This document shows, one piece after another, positions 1 to 6,576 of a stretch of 64,000 nt of DNA (position 1 is its first letter; the number at the start of each line of letters is the position of its first letter). This DNA is from Paenibacillus vini (GTDB lineage Bacteria; Bacillota; Bacilli; Paenibacillales; Paenibacillaceae). The notes under the pieces are model-generated. The model saw only the letters and a program-made list of their open reading frames with translations, was not told the origin of the DNA and did not search any database. The translations under genes and the position numbers were made by a program. Location: assembly GCF_018403325.1 (NCBI RefSeq), contig NZ_BOSL01000023.1:1-64000 (forward strand), read 5' to 3'.

Positions 1-8
1 TTGAACCG

Positions 9-125
9 TTTGGTGGCGATGGCGGAGGGGTTCCACACGTACCCATCCCGAACACGACCGTTAAGCCCTCCAGCGCCGATGGTACTTGGACCGAAGGGTC
101 CTGGGAGAGTAGGACGCCGCCAAGC
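9..125 (+). rRNA. rrf: 5S ribosomal RNA
   Basis: This is a complete 5S rRNA of about 117 nt, the last gene of an rRNA operon whose 23S lies upstream of the window. The terminal helix is visible: the 5' end GTTTGGTGGCG pairs with the 3' end CGCCGCCAAGC. The internal CCCATCCCGAACACG loop is the diagnostic 5S sequence. A strong terminator follows 11 nt later. Confidence 0.96.
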
Positions 126-135
126 AATGAAGAAG

Positions 136-168
136 AGCACTGCCGATAACCTCGGCGGTGCTTTTTTT
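136..168 (+). terminator. rRNA operon terminator
   Basis: An 11-bp stem (AGCACTGCCGA with TCGGCGGTGCT, one G-U pair) with a 5-nt loop is followed by seven T residues. It sits just downstream of 5S and ends the rRNA operon. Confidence 0.93.
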
Positions 169-445
169 GTTATTTAGGACTATCTCTACAACAACTTAAC
201 TGTAAAACCTGCAGTTATTTTTGCAAGATAAGCTCATTCCAGACAAATAACTGTAAAACCTACAGTTATTTCTGCGGTTTCCACTCGGAATGGGCCAAAT
301 CCGGCGAAATAGCTGTAGTTTTTGCAGTTAATTTAGACCGGAAAGCTAATGGAGTAAAATTAGATGTAGGAAATACAGTTAATTATACATGGGGTAGGTG
401 TTAAGGCACTATGCTACTAAGCTGAATTCAAATACTCTGATACAT

Positions 446-510
446 GGAGTAAGATGCCACCAAACAAAGAAGAAGAGCACTGCCGATCACCTCGGCAGTG
501 CTCTTCTTCT
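446..510 (+). repeat. Decayed duplicate of 5S 3' end plus terminator
   Basis: Bases 446-465 align without gaps to the last 20 nt of the 5S gene (106-125) at an offset of exactly 340 bp, with several transitions. The following AAGAAGAGCACTGCCGA is identical to the sequence at the first terminator. Similarity continues downstream (a GACTATC block, then TTAACTGTA). It looks like the scar of a tandem duplication or of a lost rRNA/tRNA segment. It is too short to make functional 5S. Confidence 0.75.
468..510. terminator. Second rRNA-type terminator hairpin
   Basis: A perfect 19-bp inverted repeat (468-486 with 492-510) encloses the 5-nt loop TCACC. The 3' arm is T-rich but there is no clean T tract after it, so it may act in either direction. 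It is a second version of the terminator at 136-168. Confidence 0.65.
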
Positions 511-581
511 ATTCAAGACTATCGGATCAACAAATTAACTGTAGAAAATACAATTCTCAGAAGGCCGAATGTCTTGGCCAC

Positions 582-615
582 AAATTGCATCCACTTCTAA
601 GCAAAGTGGCAATTT
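582..615 (-). terminator. Possible terminator of the HAD hydrolase gene
   Basis: Just past the stop codon of the minus-strand gene, AAATTGC/GCAATTT and an inner CCACTT/AAGTGG pair form a hairpin. The T run is short on the minus strand, so this is tentative. Confidence 0.4.
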
Positions 616-632
616 ATCGCAAAGATCAATCA

Positions 633-1343
633 TTAACCCAGCTCTAAAATACGCCTAAAATCTCCGTCCCAAATCTGATGTTTACAATCCACCGTTTCCG
701 TCTCCGGGGAGCAATTGGAATGGTAGTAGCACGCATCCATGCCCATGCGATTGGCGCCCGCAATATCAGTAGTCGCGTCATTTCCGATCATAATGGCAGA
801 AGTCAAATCAACATTAAACGTGTCGGCAAGATAGGTATAGAACAGCGGATCAGGCTTGCAAATCCCCGGATTGGAGGAGATGGCTATGCCATCAAAAAAG
901 TCCGTAATGCCAAGGATGCGCATTTCCGCTTCCACAAAGGCCGTTTGTCCGTTAGATAATAAATAAATTTTCTTATTCCGATCTTTTAATGTGCTTAAAG
1001 TTTCTTTAACGCCATCATATAGTTTTAAGCTTCGTATAGAAAGTAATCTAAACCAACGCACCGTTTCATCGAGCCAGTTTTCTTCCGGATTGTATCCTAG
1101 TTCTGCAACGATATTTTTGAAAATCAATTGAATATCCAGCTCAGGAAATTCGCATTCAATAAGTGGGGTTGAAATTTGTCTTGTGACCTCTTTGCGATAT
1201 TGGTCTTTCAATACATTTGGGTCTAGTGAATAACCGCTGTAAAGAAAATGGTAGCTAAGTCTTTCCCAAACCATAGGGTCTTCTTCATCCGTGTGAATAT
1301 CGATTAATGTACCGTACAAATCGAAAATATAAGAATTATACAT
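633..1343 (-). CDS. HAD superfamily hydrolase (subfamily IA)
   Basis: A 236-residue cytosolic phosphatase-type enzyme of the haloacid dehalogenase fold. All four motifs are visible: nucleophile D8 in FDLYGTL, S130 in LLSNGQ, K163 in ICKPDP, and D189/D193 in GNDATTD. The second motif-I aspartate is replaced by Y10, as in the FDxYGTL class that includes 2-haloacid dehalogenases and some nucleotidase-like members. The segment between about 15 and 100 is the helical cap. I chose the ATG at 1343 because the FDLYGTL motif then begins at the usual distance from the start and a GGAGG lies upstream, though about 15 nt away; an ATG at 1406 is an alternative. The substrate cannot be told from sequence. 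The gene stands alone, convergent to the rRNA operon. Confidence 0.85.
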   Translation of the reverse strand: MYNSYIFDLYGTLIDIHTDEEDPMVWERLSYHFLYSGYSLDPNVLKDQYRKEVTRQISTPLIECEFPELDIQLIFKNIVAELGYNPEENWLDETVRWFRLLSIRSLKLYDGVKETLSTLKDRNKKIYLLSNGQTAFVEAEMRILGITDFFDGIAISSNPGICKPDPLFYTYLADTFNVDLTSAIMIGNDATTDIAGANRMGMDACYYHSNCSPETETVDCKHQIWDGDFRRILELG

Positions 1344-1694
1344 ACCGTTAGCGCGATGCCTCCATTCAATAAAATATACGTGAAGAGTGAGTGAAAACGA
1401 TTGCACAATTTACATAAACTAATTTTACCACGAAAAGCGGCAGATATAGATGAATTATTTAGTTCAATAAGAAATAAATCCGAAACCTATTTAATGTCAA
1501 AGGGAGTTGGCGATTAAGCCACTTATCCGTTTAGTGGAGTTGGGGAAGGGGGGAAACCTTCGACTTGTCCTAAGAAAATTAGAACTGATATCTAAAATTG
1601 TGAGTATCCCTTAACCGATAATAGTTATGAAGGCCTAGACTATAAGTCCTTTAAACAGCACAGCGAGTGCAACATGAGGGGGAAAACAGCCAAG
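1344..1694. other. Intergenic region with a gene scar
   Basis: This 351-bp gap separates the divergent HAD and kelch genes. It holds the short coding-like remnant at 1395-1517, a small CCACT/AGTGG hairpin near 1520-1540, a G-rich run near 1545-1555, and a weak promoter candidate (TTGTCC 1565-1570, 18 bp, TATCTA 1589-1594) for the kelch gene. I see no recognisable riboswitch. Confidence 0.4.
1395..1517 (+). pseudogene. Possible C-terminal remnant of a lost gene
   Basis: A 40-codon frame without start codon or ribosome binding site runs to TAA at 1515-1517. Its composition is protein-like: it reads through DIDELFSSIRNKSETYLMSK near the end. A stop at 1392-1394 cuts off the upstream part. I do not recognise the family. 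It may be chance. Confidence 0.25.
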
Positions 1695-3971
1695 ATGAAA
1701 CATAACAAATTTGCGAGAAGGACAATCGCAGCCGGTGTGGTTGCCGCTTTGATCGGAACACCGGCACCTATGAATTTCGTACATACTAATAAAGTAAGCG
1801 CAGCGGGAGAGATTCCTAAGATGTTCGCGGCGGCAACTGCAACGACGCCGTCCTCGGCGGCTTCGAGCATCGGAACCTTTAAAGCATTAAAGAGTTTTCC
1901 TGCTCCCAAAGCCGGTATAATCGATGCGGTTGTACTGAATAGTCAGGAGGTCTTGTTCCTGGCCTATGAAAATGAGAGCGCGAAGCTTTTCAAGTACAAC
2001 ACAGGTTCTGATAGCTGGCAGCAGGTTCAAGGATCCTCACTTAAGCTTCCCAAATCGTTTGCCCGTCTGCAGAACGGGAACATCGTTATATTAGGCGGTG
2101 TAGATAGCTCGGATGATCAGAGTACGCAAGCGGAATTGTATAATGTGCAAACCAATAAATTCAGCAAAATAGCCTCGATGCCGGGACCTCAGAGAGAGGG
2201 CGTGGTAATGAATGCTGTTACGCTCAAGAATGGTCACCTGCTTGTAATGGGTTCCTACCGGCTATACACGAAGAAATATCCTTATGTGTACGAATATAAT
2301 CCGGACACGGACACCTGGACCGAACCGGTACAATTTTCTGATATGGGCAGGGAGCTATATATTACTCCGCAAGGCGATGCGCTCAGTTATGGCGCAGGTT
2401 TGGATGAGAACATATCGGCAGGCCAACTGTATAAGGCCGATACGGATAAGTTTTACTCCATTGCAACGATGCCTTACTTCACTAGCTTCCAGGCCCAAAC
2501 GGCAATGGCTGACGGCCGGTTTTTCATGGCAGGCGGAGTGTTGCATGGCGGCAGGGGCAACGAACCGGTATCCGAAGCTGTAGTATATGATCCGGCTACA
2601 AATCTATGGAGTGATGTAGGCAATATGTCGACAGCCCGCTCCAATGCGGCAGCGGCGCTGCTGCCTGACGGAAAGGTGATCGTCGCAGGAGGAAGAGGCG
2701 GCAACAATACAGGCCAGCTGAACTCGACTGAAGTTTACGACCCGAAAACCAACAAGTGGACCAGGGGTCCGGTAATGAAGTACAAACATGAAAACCCGAT
2801 ATCGATTACAATGCCTAATGGCAATATTATTTTTATCGGAAAAGGCAGCGAGAATGGCATTAAGCCTATGGAAATGCTGCAAGCCGCCAAGACCTCAGAT
2901 GGAGGAAACACCGGGACTTCGAATAAGGGAACGGTGTTTGAGGGGACTCTTGTCGCCACTAAGACACAGTTGAAGCAAGACGGCTGGACCTACAAAACCT
3001 TGTACTACAAAAATGTGAAGGCCAATTTCAGATGGAAGCTCGGAAATATGGAGTATACGCATCAGTATCTTGTTCGTCAGCAGGATGGAACAAACACGAC
3101 GGAAATTGTGCTTACCGGCCGGTTTGATTTTGTGAAGCTGGATCAGGATGTAGTGTATTTCATTCAGGACAATTACTTGAAGAAATTAAAGCTCGGCGAC
3201 ACTTTCGGCGAGATGATCCCTTATCCGACAAAATACGGATTGGACACGGATTCGGCTTCTATCTTCCGTCGTAAAACTCAGCAAGGCGCGTCGCTTGATC
3301 TGGGGATGAGGGCTTTTGACGGGGAATATATATATGCTTGGGAACGTTCGAAACGGGATGCCTACGAAGAGTGGGGAATGCCGGTTCGTTACAAATATGA
3401 CGGAAGCAGTCTGCAGGTTTTGAGCTATACGTATGGACGGAGCGCACAATTTTTCCCCGACAAGCTTGAATTGGCCGGCGACTATTTGCTATACACCACT
3501 TACCCGGATTCAAAAGAGAACAGGGAGGCTGTGAACAAAGGCTACATGCTGCATTCCCTCAAGAAGGACGGGACCTGGGAAAAGGACTTGGCCCGGATAT
3601 ACAGCTTTGATACGTATAAAGATAGAGTTTATTATGGTGATGCAAATGACGGAAAAGTGTATTCCGCGCTAGGCGACGGCAGTGACAAGAAATTGTTTGA
3701 GGCGGAAGGCTGGGGCGGGGATCGTTACTTTTTTGATAATTCGGTCATTTATGAAACCCCGGATAAAATCGTAAGGAACTCGATCGACGGTAAGCAGAAA
3801 AAGGTACTCAAGCAAAATACGGCCCGCTACAGCTATATGTTAGTTTCGGTAGATAGTAAGGCAATTGTCTTTGACAGACAGGACAATAACAAGTACGGGA
3901 AATGGGCAGGAACCTACAAAAAGGATCTCGCAACAGGTAAGGAAGTGCTGATTTCCGCGCCATCCAAATAA
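1695..3971 (+). CDS. Secreted kelch-repeat protein with C-terminal beta-propeller-like half
   Basis: A 758-residue exported protein. The N-terminus has a signal peptide: basic KHNKFARR, a hydrophobic stretch at about 10-21 and a likely signal peptidase site after VSA at residue 36. Residues of about 50-400 contain kelch-type repeats with recurrent VYDPxTNxW or YNPDTDTW cores and glycine pairs such as AGGV, AGGR and LGGV, which build a beta-propeller. The second half, after a Gly/Thr/Ser linker (TSDGGNTGTSNKGT), is rich in Tyr, Asp and Lys and resembles the repeated YxD-type blades of DUF5050-like proteins. I chose ATG 1695, which has GAGGGGG upstream, over ATG 1674, which has none. Function is unknown; a surface or extracellular binding role is an inference. 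A terminator follows directly, so it is monocistronic. Confidence 0.82.
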   Translation: MKHNKFARRTIAAGVVAALIGTPAPMNFVHTNKVSAAGEIPKMFAAATATTPSSAASSIGTFKALKSFPAPKAGIIDAVVLNSQEVLFLAYENESAKLFKYNTGSDSWQQVQGSSLKLPKSFARLQNGNIVILGGVDSSDDQSTQAELYNVQTNKFSKIASMPGPQREGVVMNAVTLKNGHLLVMGSYRLYTKKYPYVYEYNPDTDTWTEPVQFSDMGRELYITPQGDALSYGAGLDENISAGQLYKADTDKFYSIATMPYFTSFQAQTAMADGRFFMAGGVLHGGRGNEPVSEAVVYDPATNLWSDVGNMSTARSNAAAALLPDGKVIVAGGRGGNNTGQLNSTEVYDPKTNKWTRGPVMKYKHENPISITMPNGNIIFIGKGSENGIKPMEMLQAAKTSDGGNTGTSNKGTVFEGTLVATKTQLKQDGWTYKTLYYKNVKANFRWKLGNMEYTHQYLVRQQDGTNTTEIVLTGRFDFVKLDQDVVYFIQDNYLKKLKLGDTFGEMIPYPTKYGLDTDSASIFRRKTQQGASLDLGMRAFDGEYIYAWERSKRDAYEEWGMPVRYKYDGSSLQVLSYTYGRSAQFFPDKLELAGDYLLYTTYPDSKENREAVNKGYMLHSLKKDGTWEKDLARIYSFDTYKDRVYYGDANDGKVYSALGDGSDKKLFEAEGWGGDRYFFDNSVIYETPDKIVRNSIDGKQKKVLKQNTARYSYMLVSVDSKAIVFDRQDNNKYGKWAGTYKKDLATGKEVLISAPSK

Positions 3972-3992
3972 AGTGCTCTAAATGCAAAGTAC

Positions 3993-4029
3993 ACACGCCC
4001 TCGATTCATGATGAATCGGGGGTGTTTTT
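3993..4029 (+). terminator. Terminator of the kelch gene
   Basis: A long hairpin (ACACGCCCTCGATTCA paired with TGAATCGGGGGTGT, one bulge) is followed by TTTTT. It separates the kelch gene from the ctsR promoter. Confidence 0.85.
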
Positions 4030-4047
4030 CACGTGTTTCGGTCCCTC

Positions 4048-4075
4048 TTGGCAAATCGGAAATTTGTGCTATAAT
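4048..4075 (+). promoter_or_regulatory. Sigma-A promoter of the ctsR operon
   Basis: TTGGCA (4048-4053), a 16-bp spacer and TATAAT (4070-4075). The CtsR operator lies just downstream, over the expected transcription start. Confidence 0.8.
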
Positions 4076-4083
4076 AAAGTTAA

Positions 4084-4100
4084 AGTCAAAGAAAGTCAAA
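4084..4100 (+). promoter_or_regulatory. CtsR operator
   Basis: AGTCAAA-GAA-AGTCAAA is a perfect match to the CtsR heptad direct repeat (RGTCAAA-NAN-RGTCAAA). A further partial heptad follows (GTCAAC at 4101). Its position immediately after the -10 box implies autoregulation: CtsR represses until heat or stress inactivates it. Confidence 0.92.
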
Positions 4101-4242
4101 GTCAACATATCATGACCATCCCATATTCAAACCGGCGCATACGGTTAATACTATTCATACATGCGATGCTTTGTTTATATATAGCAGATCAGTTACATCG
4201 GTGGCGCGGTATGTTGGAGTAATGAGCAATGGAGGATGTGTG

Positions 4243-4701
4243 ATGCGCAATATCTCCGATATTATTGAGAAATATCTCAAAAGCATTTTGCACGAAAGTC
4301 CCGAAGGGGCGATAGAAATTCAGCGTAATGATCTGGCCGATCAGTTTTCCTGCGTTCCTTCCCAGATTAACTATGTGATTAGCACAAGATTCACCCTGGA
4401 GAAGGGTTATCTGGTGGAGAGCAAACGCGGGGGCGGCGGTTATGTCCGAATTAGGCGGATCGAATTACCGGGCCCGACCACTTTGCATACGCACCTTCAT
4501 CAGACGATTGGCGACGAAATCGGCCAGTCTGCGGCGGAGGGGCTGATTTATCAATTGGAAGAGGCCAGGTTTCTTAGCAGCCGAGAGGCTGCCCTAATGA
4601 GGGCGGCAGTATCCAGGGAAATACTGATGGTGAAGCTGCCGTACCGCGATCAGATCCGGGCGCGGCTGATGAAGGCGATGCTGATATCATTACTCGGTTA
4701 A
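4243..4701 (+). CDS. ctsR: Class III stress repressor CtsR
   Basis: A 152-residue DNA-binding repressor of clp and related heat-shock genes, the usual length of the family. The N-terminal winged helix-turn-helix is at about 1-70. The wing carries the RGGGGY segment (R62, G63-G66): the tetraglycine loop is known as the heat sensor and this arginine is a known McsB phosphorylation target in Bacillus-type proteins. The C-terminal helical domain dimerises and is contacted by McsB and ClpC. ATG 4243 is preceded by GGAGG with 7-nt spacing; upstream in-frame starts lack a site. First gene of ctsR-mcsA-mcsB-clpC, although a mobile element separates it from mcsA. Confidence 0.97.
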   Translation: MRNISDIIEKYLKSILHESPEGAIEIQRNDLADQFSCVPSQINYVISTRFTLEKGYLVESKRGGGGYVRIRRIELPGPTTLHTHLHQTIGDEIGQSAAEGLIYQLEEARFLSSREAALMRAAVSREILMVKLPYRDQIRARLMKAMLISLLG

Positions 4702-4722
4702 TGACCGGCACAGCCTCTTAAA

Positions 4723-4900
4723 ATGCAAGTTCAAAAAGTCGGGTTTTCAGGACCGAGAAGGTTGGATGAAGCTAGGAACGGAGTAGCGGAGCGTACATGA
4801 GGTACGTGAGCAAGGGAAGGCCCGGGTGAATTCAAGATTCGACGTCGAATCCGCTTCATGATTTGCTTCGTCGTGGAAAGATGATTTGTTGAACAACATC
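4723..4900 (+). mobile_element. MITE-like element, copy 1 (178 bp, internally deleted)
   Basis: This is one of three copies in the window (also 12531-12780 and 17364-17613). The ends are inverted: GTTCAAAAAGTC on the left, GATTTGTTGAAC on the right. Core blocks such as GATTCGACGTCGAATC are shared with the other copies. Relative to the 250-bp copies it lacks two internal blocks totalling 72 bp. The flanks TTAAA and TATAA would be an imperfect 5-bp target duplication. It sits inside the heat-shock operon, 21 bp after the ctsR stop, and widens the ctsR-mcsA gap to 243 bp. Confidence 0.8.
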
Positions 4901-4944
4901 TATAAGTATGTGTTGAGTCTATCCATAAGAGGAGGGACATCCCA

Positions 4945-5469
4945 ATGCAATGCCAAGAGTGCGGCAAACGCCCAGCTACGCTTCATTTTACGAAGATCGT
5001 AAATGGGGAAAAGACGGAATTTCATATTTGTGAAGCTTGTGCCAGAGAAAAAGGGGAGATGATTCCCGGAACGACAGGCGGATTCTCCATTCATAATCTG
5101 CTGTCGGGACTGATGGATTTTCATCCTGGTATTCAGGGACATCCCAGCGCAGCTAAACAAAACGAGAACATCCGCTGTGAGGAGTGCGGTCTAACCTATT
5201 CCCAGTTCAGCAAGATCGGACGTTTTGGCTGCAGCTCTTGTTATAAATATTTTAATGACCGACTCGATCCGCTCTTCAAAAGAGTGCACGGCAACACGGT
5301 CCATGTGGGCAAAGTGCCGAAACGGGCGGGCAGTCATATCCAGGTACAGCGCAAGCTGGACGACCTCCGGCGAGAATTGCAGTACCGGATTGTTCAGGAA
5401 GAATTTGAGGAAGCGGCTGCGCTCCGGGACCAGATCCGTGAACTTGAAAAGAATATTCCCGCAGAGTAG
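4945..5469 (+). CDS. mcsA: Protein-arginine kinase activator McsA
   Basis: A 174-residue zinc-finger protein that activates the arginine kinase McsB and helps it deliver CtsR and other substrates to ClpCP. Four CxxC pairs are visible at C3/C6, C29/C32, C78/C81 and C96/C99, consistent with two zinc-binding modules. The C-terminal 40 residues form a UVR-type coiled-coil (about 131-170), the motif shared with UvrB/UvrC and ClpC. GAGGAGGG precedes ATG 4945. It is 12 nt upstream of mcsB, so the two are translated from one message. Transcription from the ctsR promoter must cross the inserted mobile element unless the element or its edge supplies a promoter. Confidence 0.96.
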   Translation: MQCQECGKRPATLHFTKIVNGEKTEFHICEACAREKGEMIPGTTGGFSIHNLLSGLMDFHPGIQGHPSAAKQNENIRCEECGLTYSQFSKIGRFGCSSCYKYFNDRLDPLFKRVHGNTVHVGKVPKRAGSHIQVQRKLDDLRRELQYRIVQEEFEEAAALRDQIRELEKNIPAE

Positions 5470-5481
5470 GAGGAGAGTATC

Positions 5482-6540
5482 ATGCCTAATCTTCGTTTTA
5501 CAGAACAGCCGTTAAGCGAATGGATGAGCCAGGGCGGAAAGGAATCGGATATCGTCATCAGCACCCGGGTGCGGATCGCGCGTAACTTGATACATCATCC
5601 GTTTCCGATGCTGGCGACGAATCAACAGTCGGAAGAAGTGCTGGGTTTGTTGCGGGAAGTGCTGACGGATGAGCGGCTGCAGCAATACGGCATGCTCCAC
5701 CCGGTTCTACTCGCCGATTTGGAGGAGCTGGACAAGAAGATTCTGGTCGAGAAGCATCTGATCAGTCCGAATCTGGCCGGAGAATCCCGAAAAGGCGCCG
5801 TCTTTATCAGTGAAGACGAAAGTTTGAGCATTATGGTGAACGAAGAAGACCATTTGAGAATTCAATGTTTATATCCCGGCTTTCAAGTGCAAGAAGCTTG
5901 GGATAAGGCGACCGAGATTGACGACATTTTCGAGGATCATGTAGATTATGCCTTTGATGGGAACCGGGGCTTTCTGACCAGCTGTCCAACCAACGTTGGT
6001 ACGGGATTACGTGCCTCAGTCATGATGCATCTGCCGGCATTGGTGCTTACGCAGCAGATCAACCGGATATTATCCGCTGTATCCCAGGTAGGACTTACGG
6101 TGCGTGGCATATACGGCGAAGGCAGCGAAGCGATGGGGAACTTGTTTCAAATCTCAAATCAGATTACACTAGGACAAAGCGAAACGGAAATTATTGAGAA
6201 TTTGTATGGTGTTGTCCTGCAGATTATCGAGCATGAGAAAAATGCCCGCGAAAGACTGCTGTCCGAATCGCGCTTGAGGATGATTGACCGTGTAATGCGT
6301 TCTTACGGGATTTTATCCCACGCTGCGATTATGGATTCGAAGGAAGCGGCTCAGCGGCTTTCCGACGTCCGGCTTGGCGTGGATATCGGTTTGATCGATG
6401 ACGTTCCCGCAGGTGTGCTGAATGAGCTTAATGTCATGACGCAGCCTGGTTTTCTGCAGAAATTATTCGGCGAAAACTTATCGCCTGGCGAGCGGGATAT
6501 GTACCGCGCCAAGCTGATTCGGGAAAAAGTGGGTAAATAA
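5482..6540 (+). CDS. mcsB: Protein arginine kinase McsB
   Basis: A 352-residue member of the ATP:guanido phosphotransferase fold that phosphorylates arginine residues on proteins, marking them for ClpCP and inactivating CtsR. The catalytic domain spans about 20-255, with the conserved SSTRVRIARN-like opening (here STRVRIARN), the NEEDH segment and a CPTNVGTG loop carrying the reactive cysteine. The C-terminal RDMYRA (338-343) matches the conserved phospho-arginine-binding motif that is special to McsB. GGAGG precedes the ATG with good spacing. It follows mcsA after 12 nt and precedes clpC. Confidence 0.97.
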   Translation: MPNLRFTEQPLSEWMSQGGKESDIVISTRVRIARNLIHHPFPMLATNQQSEEVLGLLREVLTDERLQQYGMLHPVLLADLEELDKKILVEKHLISPNLAGESRKGAVFISEDESLSIMVNEEDHLRIQCLYPGFQVQEAWDKATEIDDIFEDHVDYAFDGNRGFLTSCPTNVGTGLRASVMMHLPALVLTQQINRILSAVSQVGLTVRGIYGEGSEAMGNLFQISNQITLGQSETEIIENLYGVVLQIIEHEKNARERLLSESRLRMIDRVMRSYGILSHAAIMDSKEAAQRLSDVRLGVDIGLIDDVPAGVLNELNVMTQPGFLQKLFGENLSPGERDMYRAKLIREKVGK

Positions 6541-6576
6541 CTGAAACGATAGATTTTATATGGAGGTGCAAACAAT

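Larger units (their letters stand above)
196..558. repeat. Array of TAACTGTA/TACAGTTA palindromes
   Basis: Five related 21-27 bp units start near 196, 247, 308, 359 and 535. The second is a perfect hairpin: TAACTGTA, loop AAACC, TACAGTTA. The others carry substitutions, and several continue into TTATTT or TTAATTT. Starts are 51, 61, 51 and 176 bp apart. The stretch 169-467 holds no gene that I can support, so these palindromes are its main content. Confidence 0.7.

Noticed and set aside
169-445. tRNA genes after 5S rRNA
   Set aside because: No cloverleaf or GTTCRANNC T-arm sequence was found in the gap.
1518-1694. Riboswitch-like G-rich and hairpin sequence before the kelch gene
   Set aside because: No conserved core of a known c-di-GMP, cobalamin or guanidine class could be matched.
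2284-2973. Short open frames overlapping the kelch gene on both strands
   Set aside because: All lie inside the kelch gene in other frames and lack ribosome binding sites or recognisable domains.
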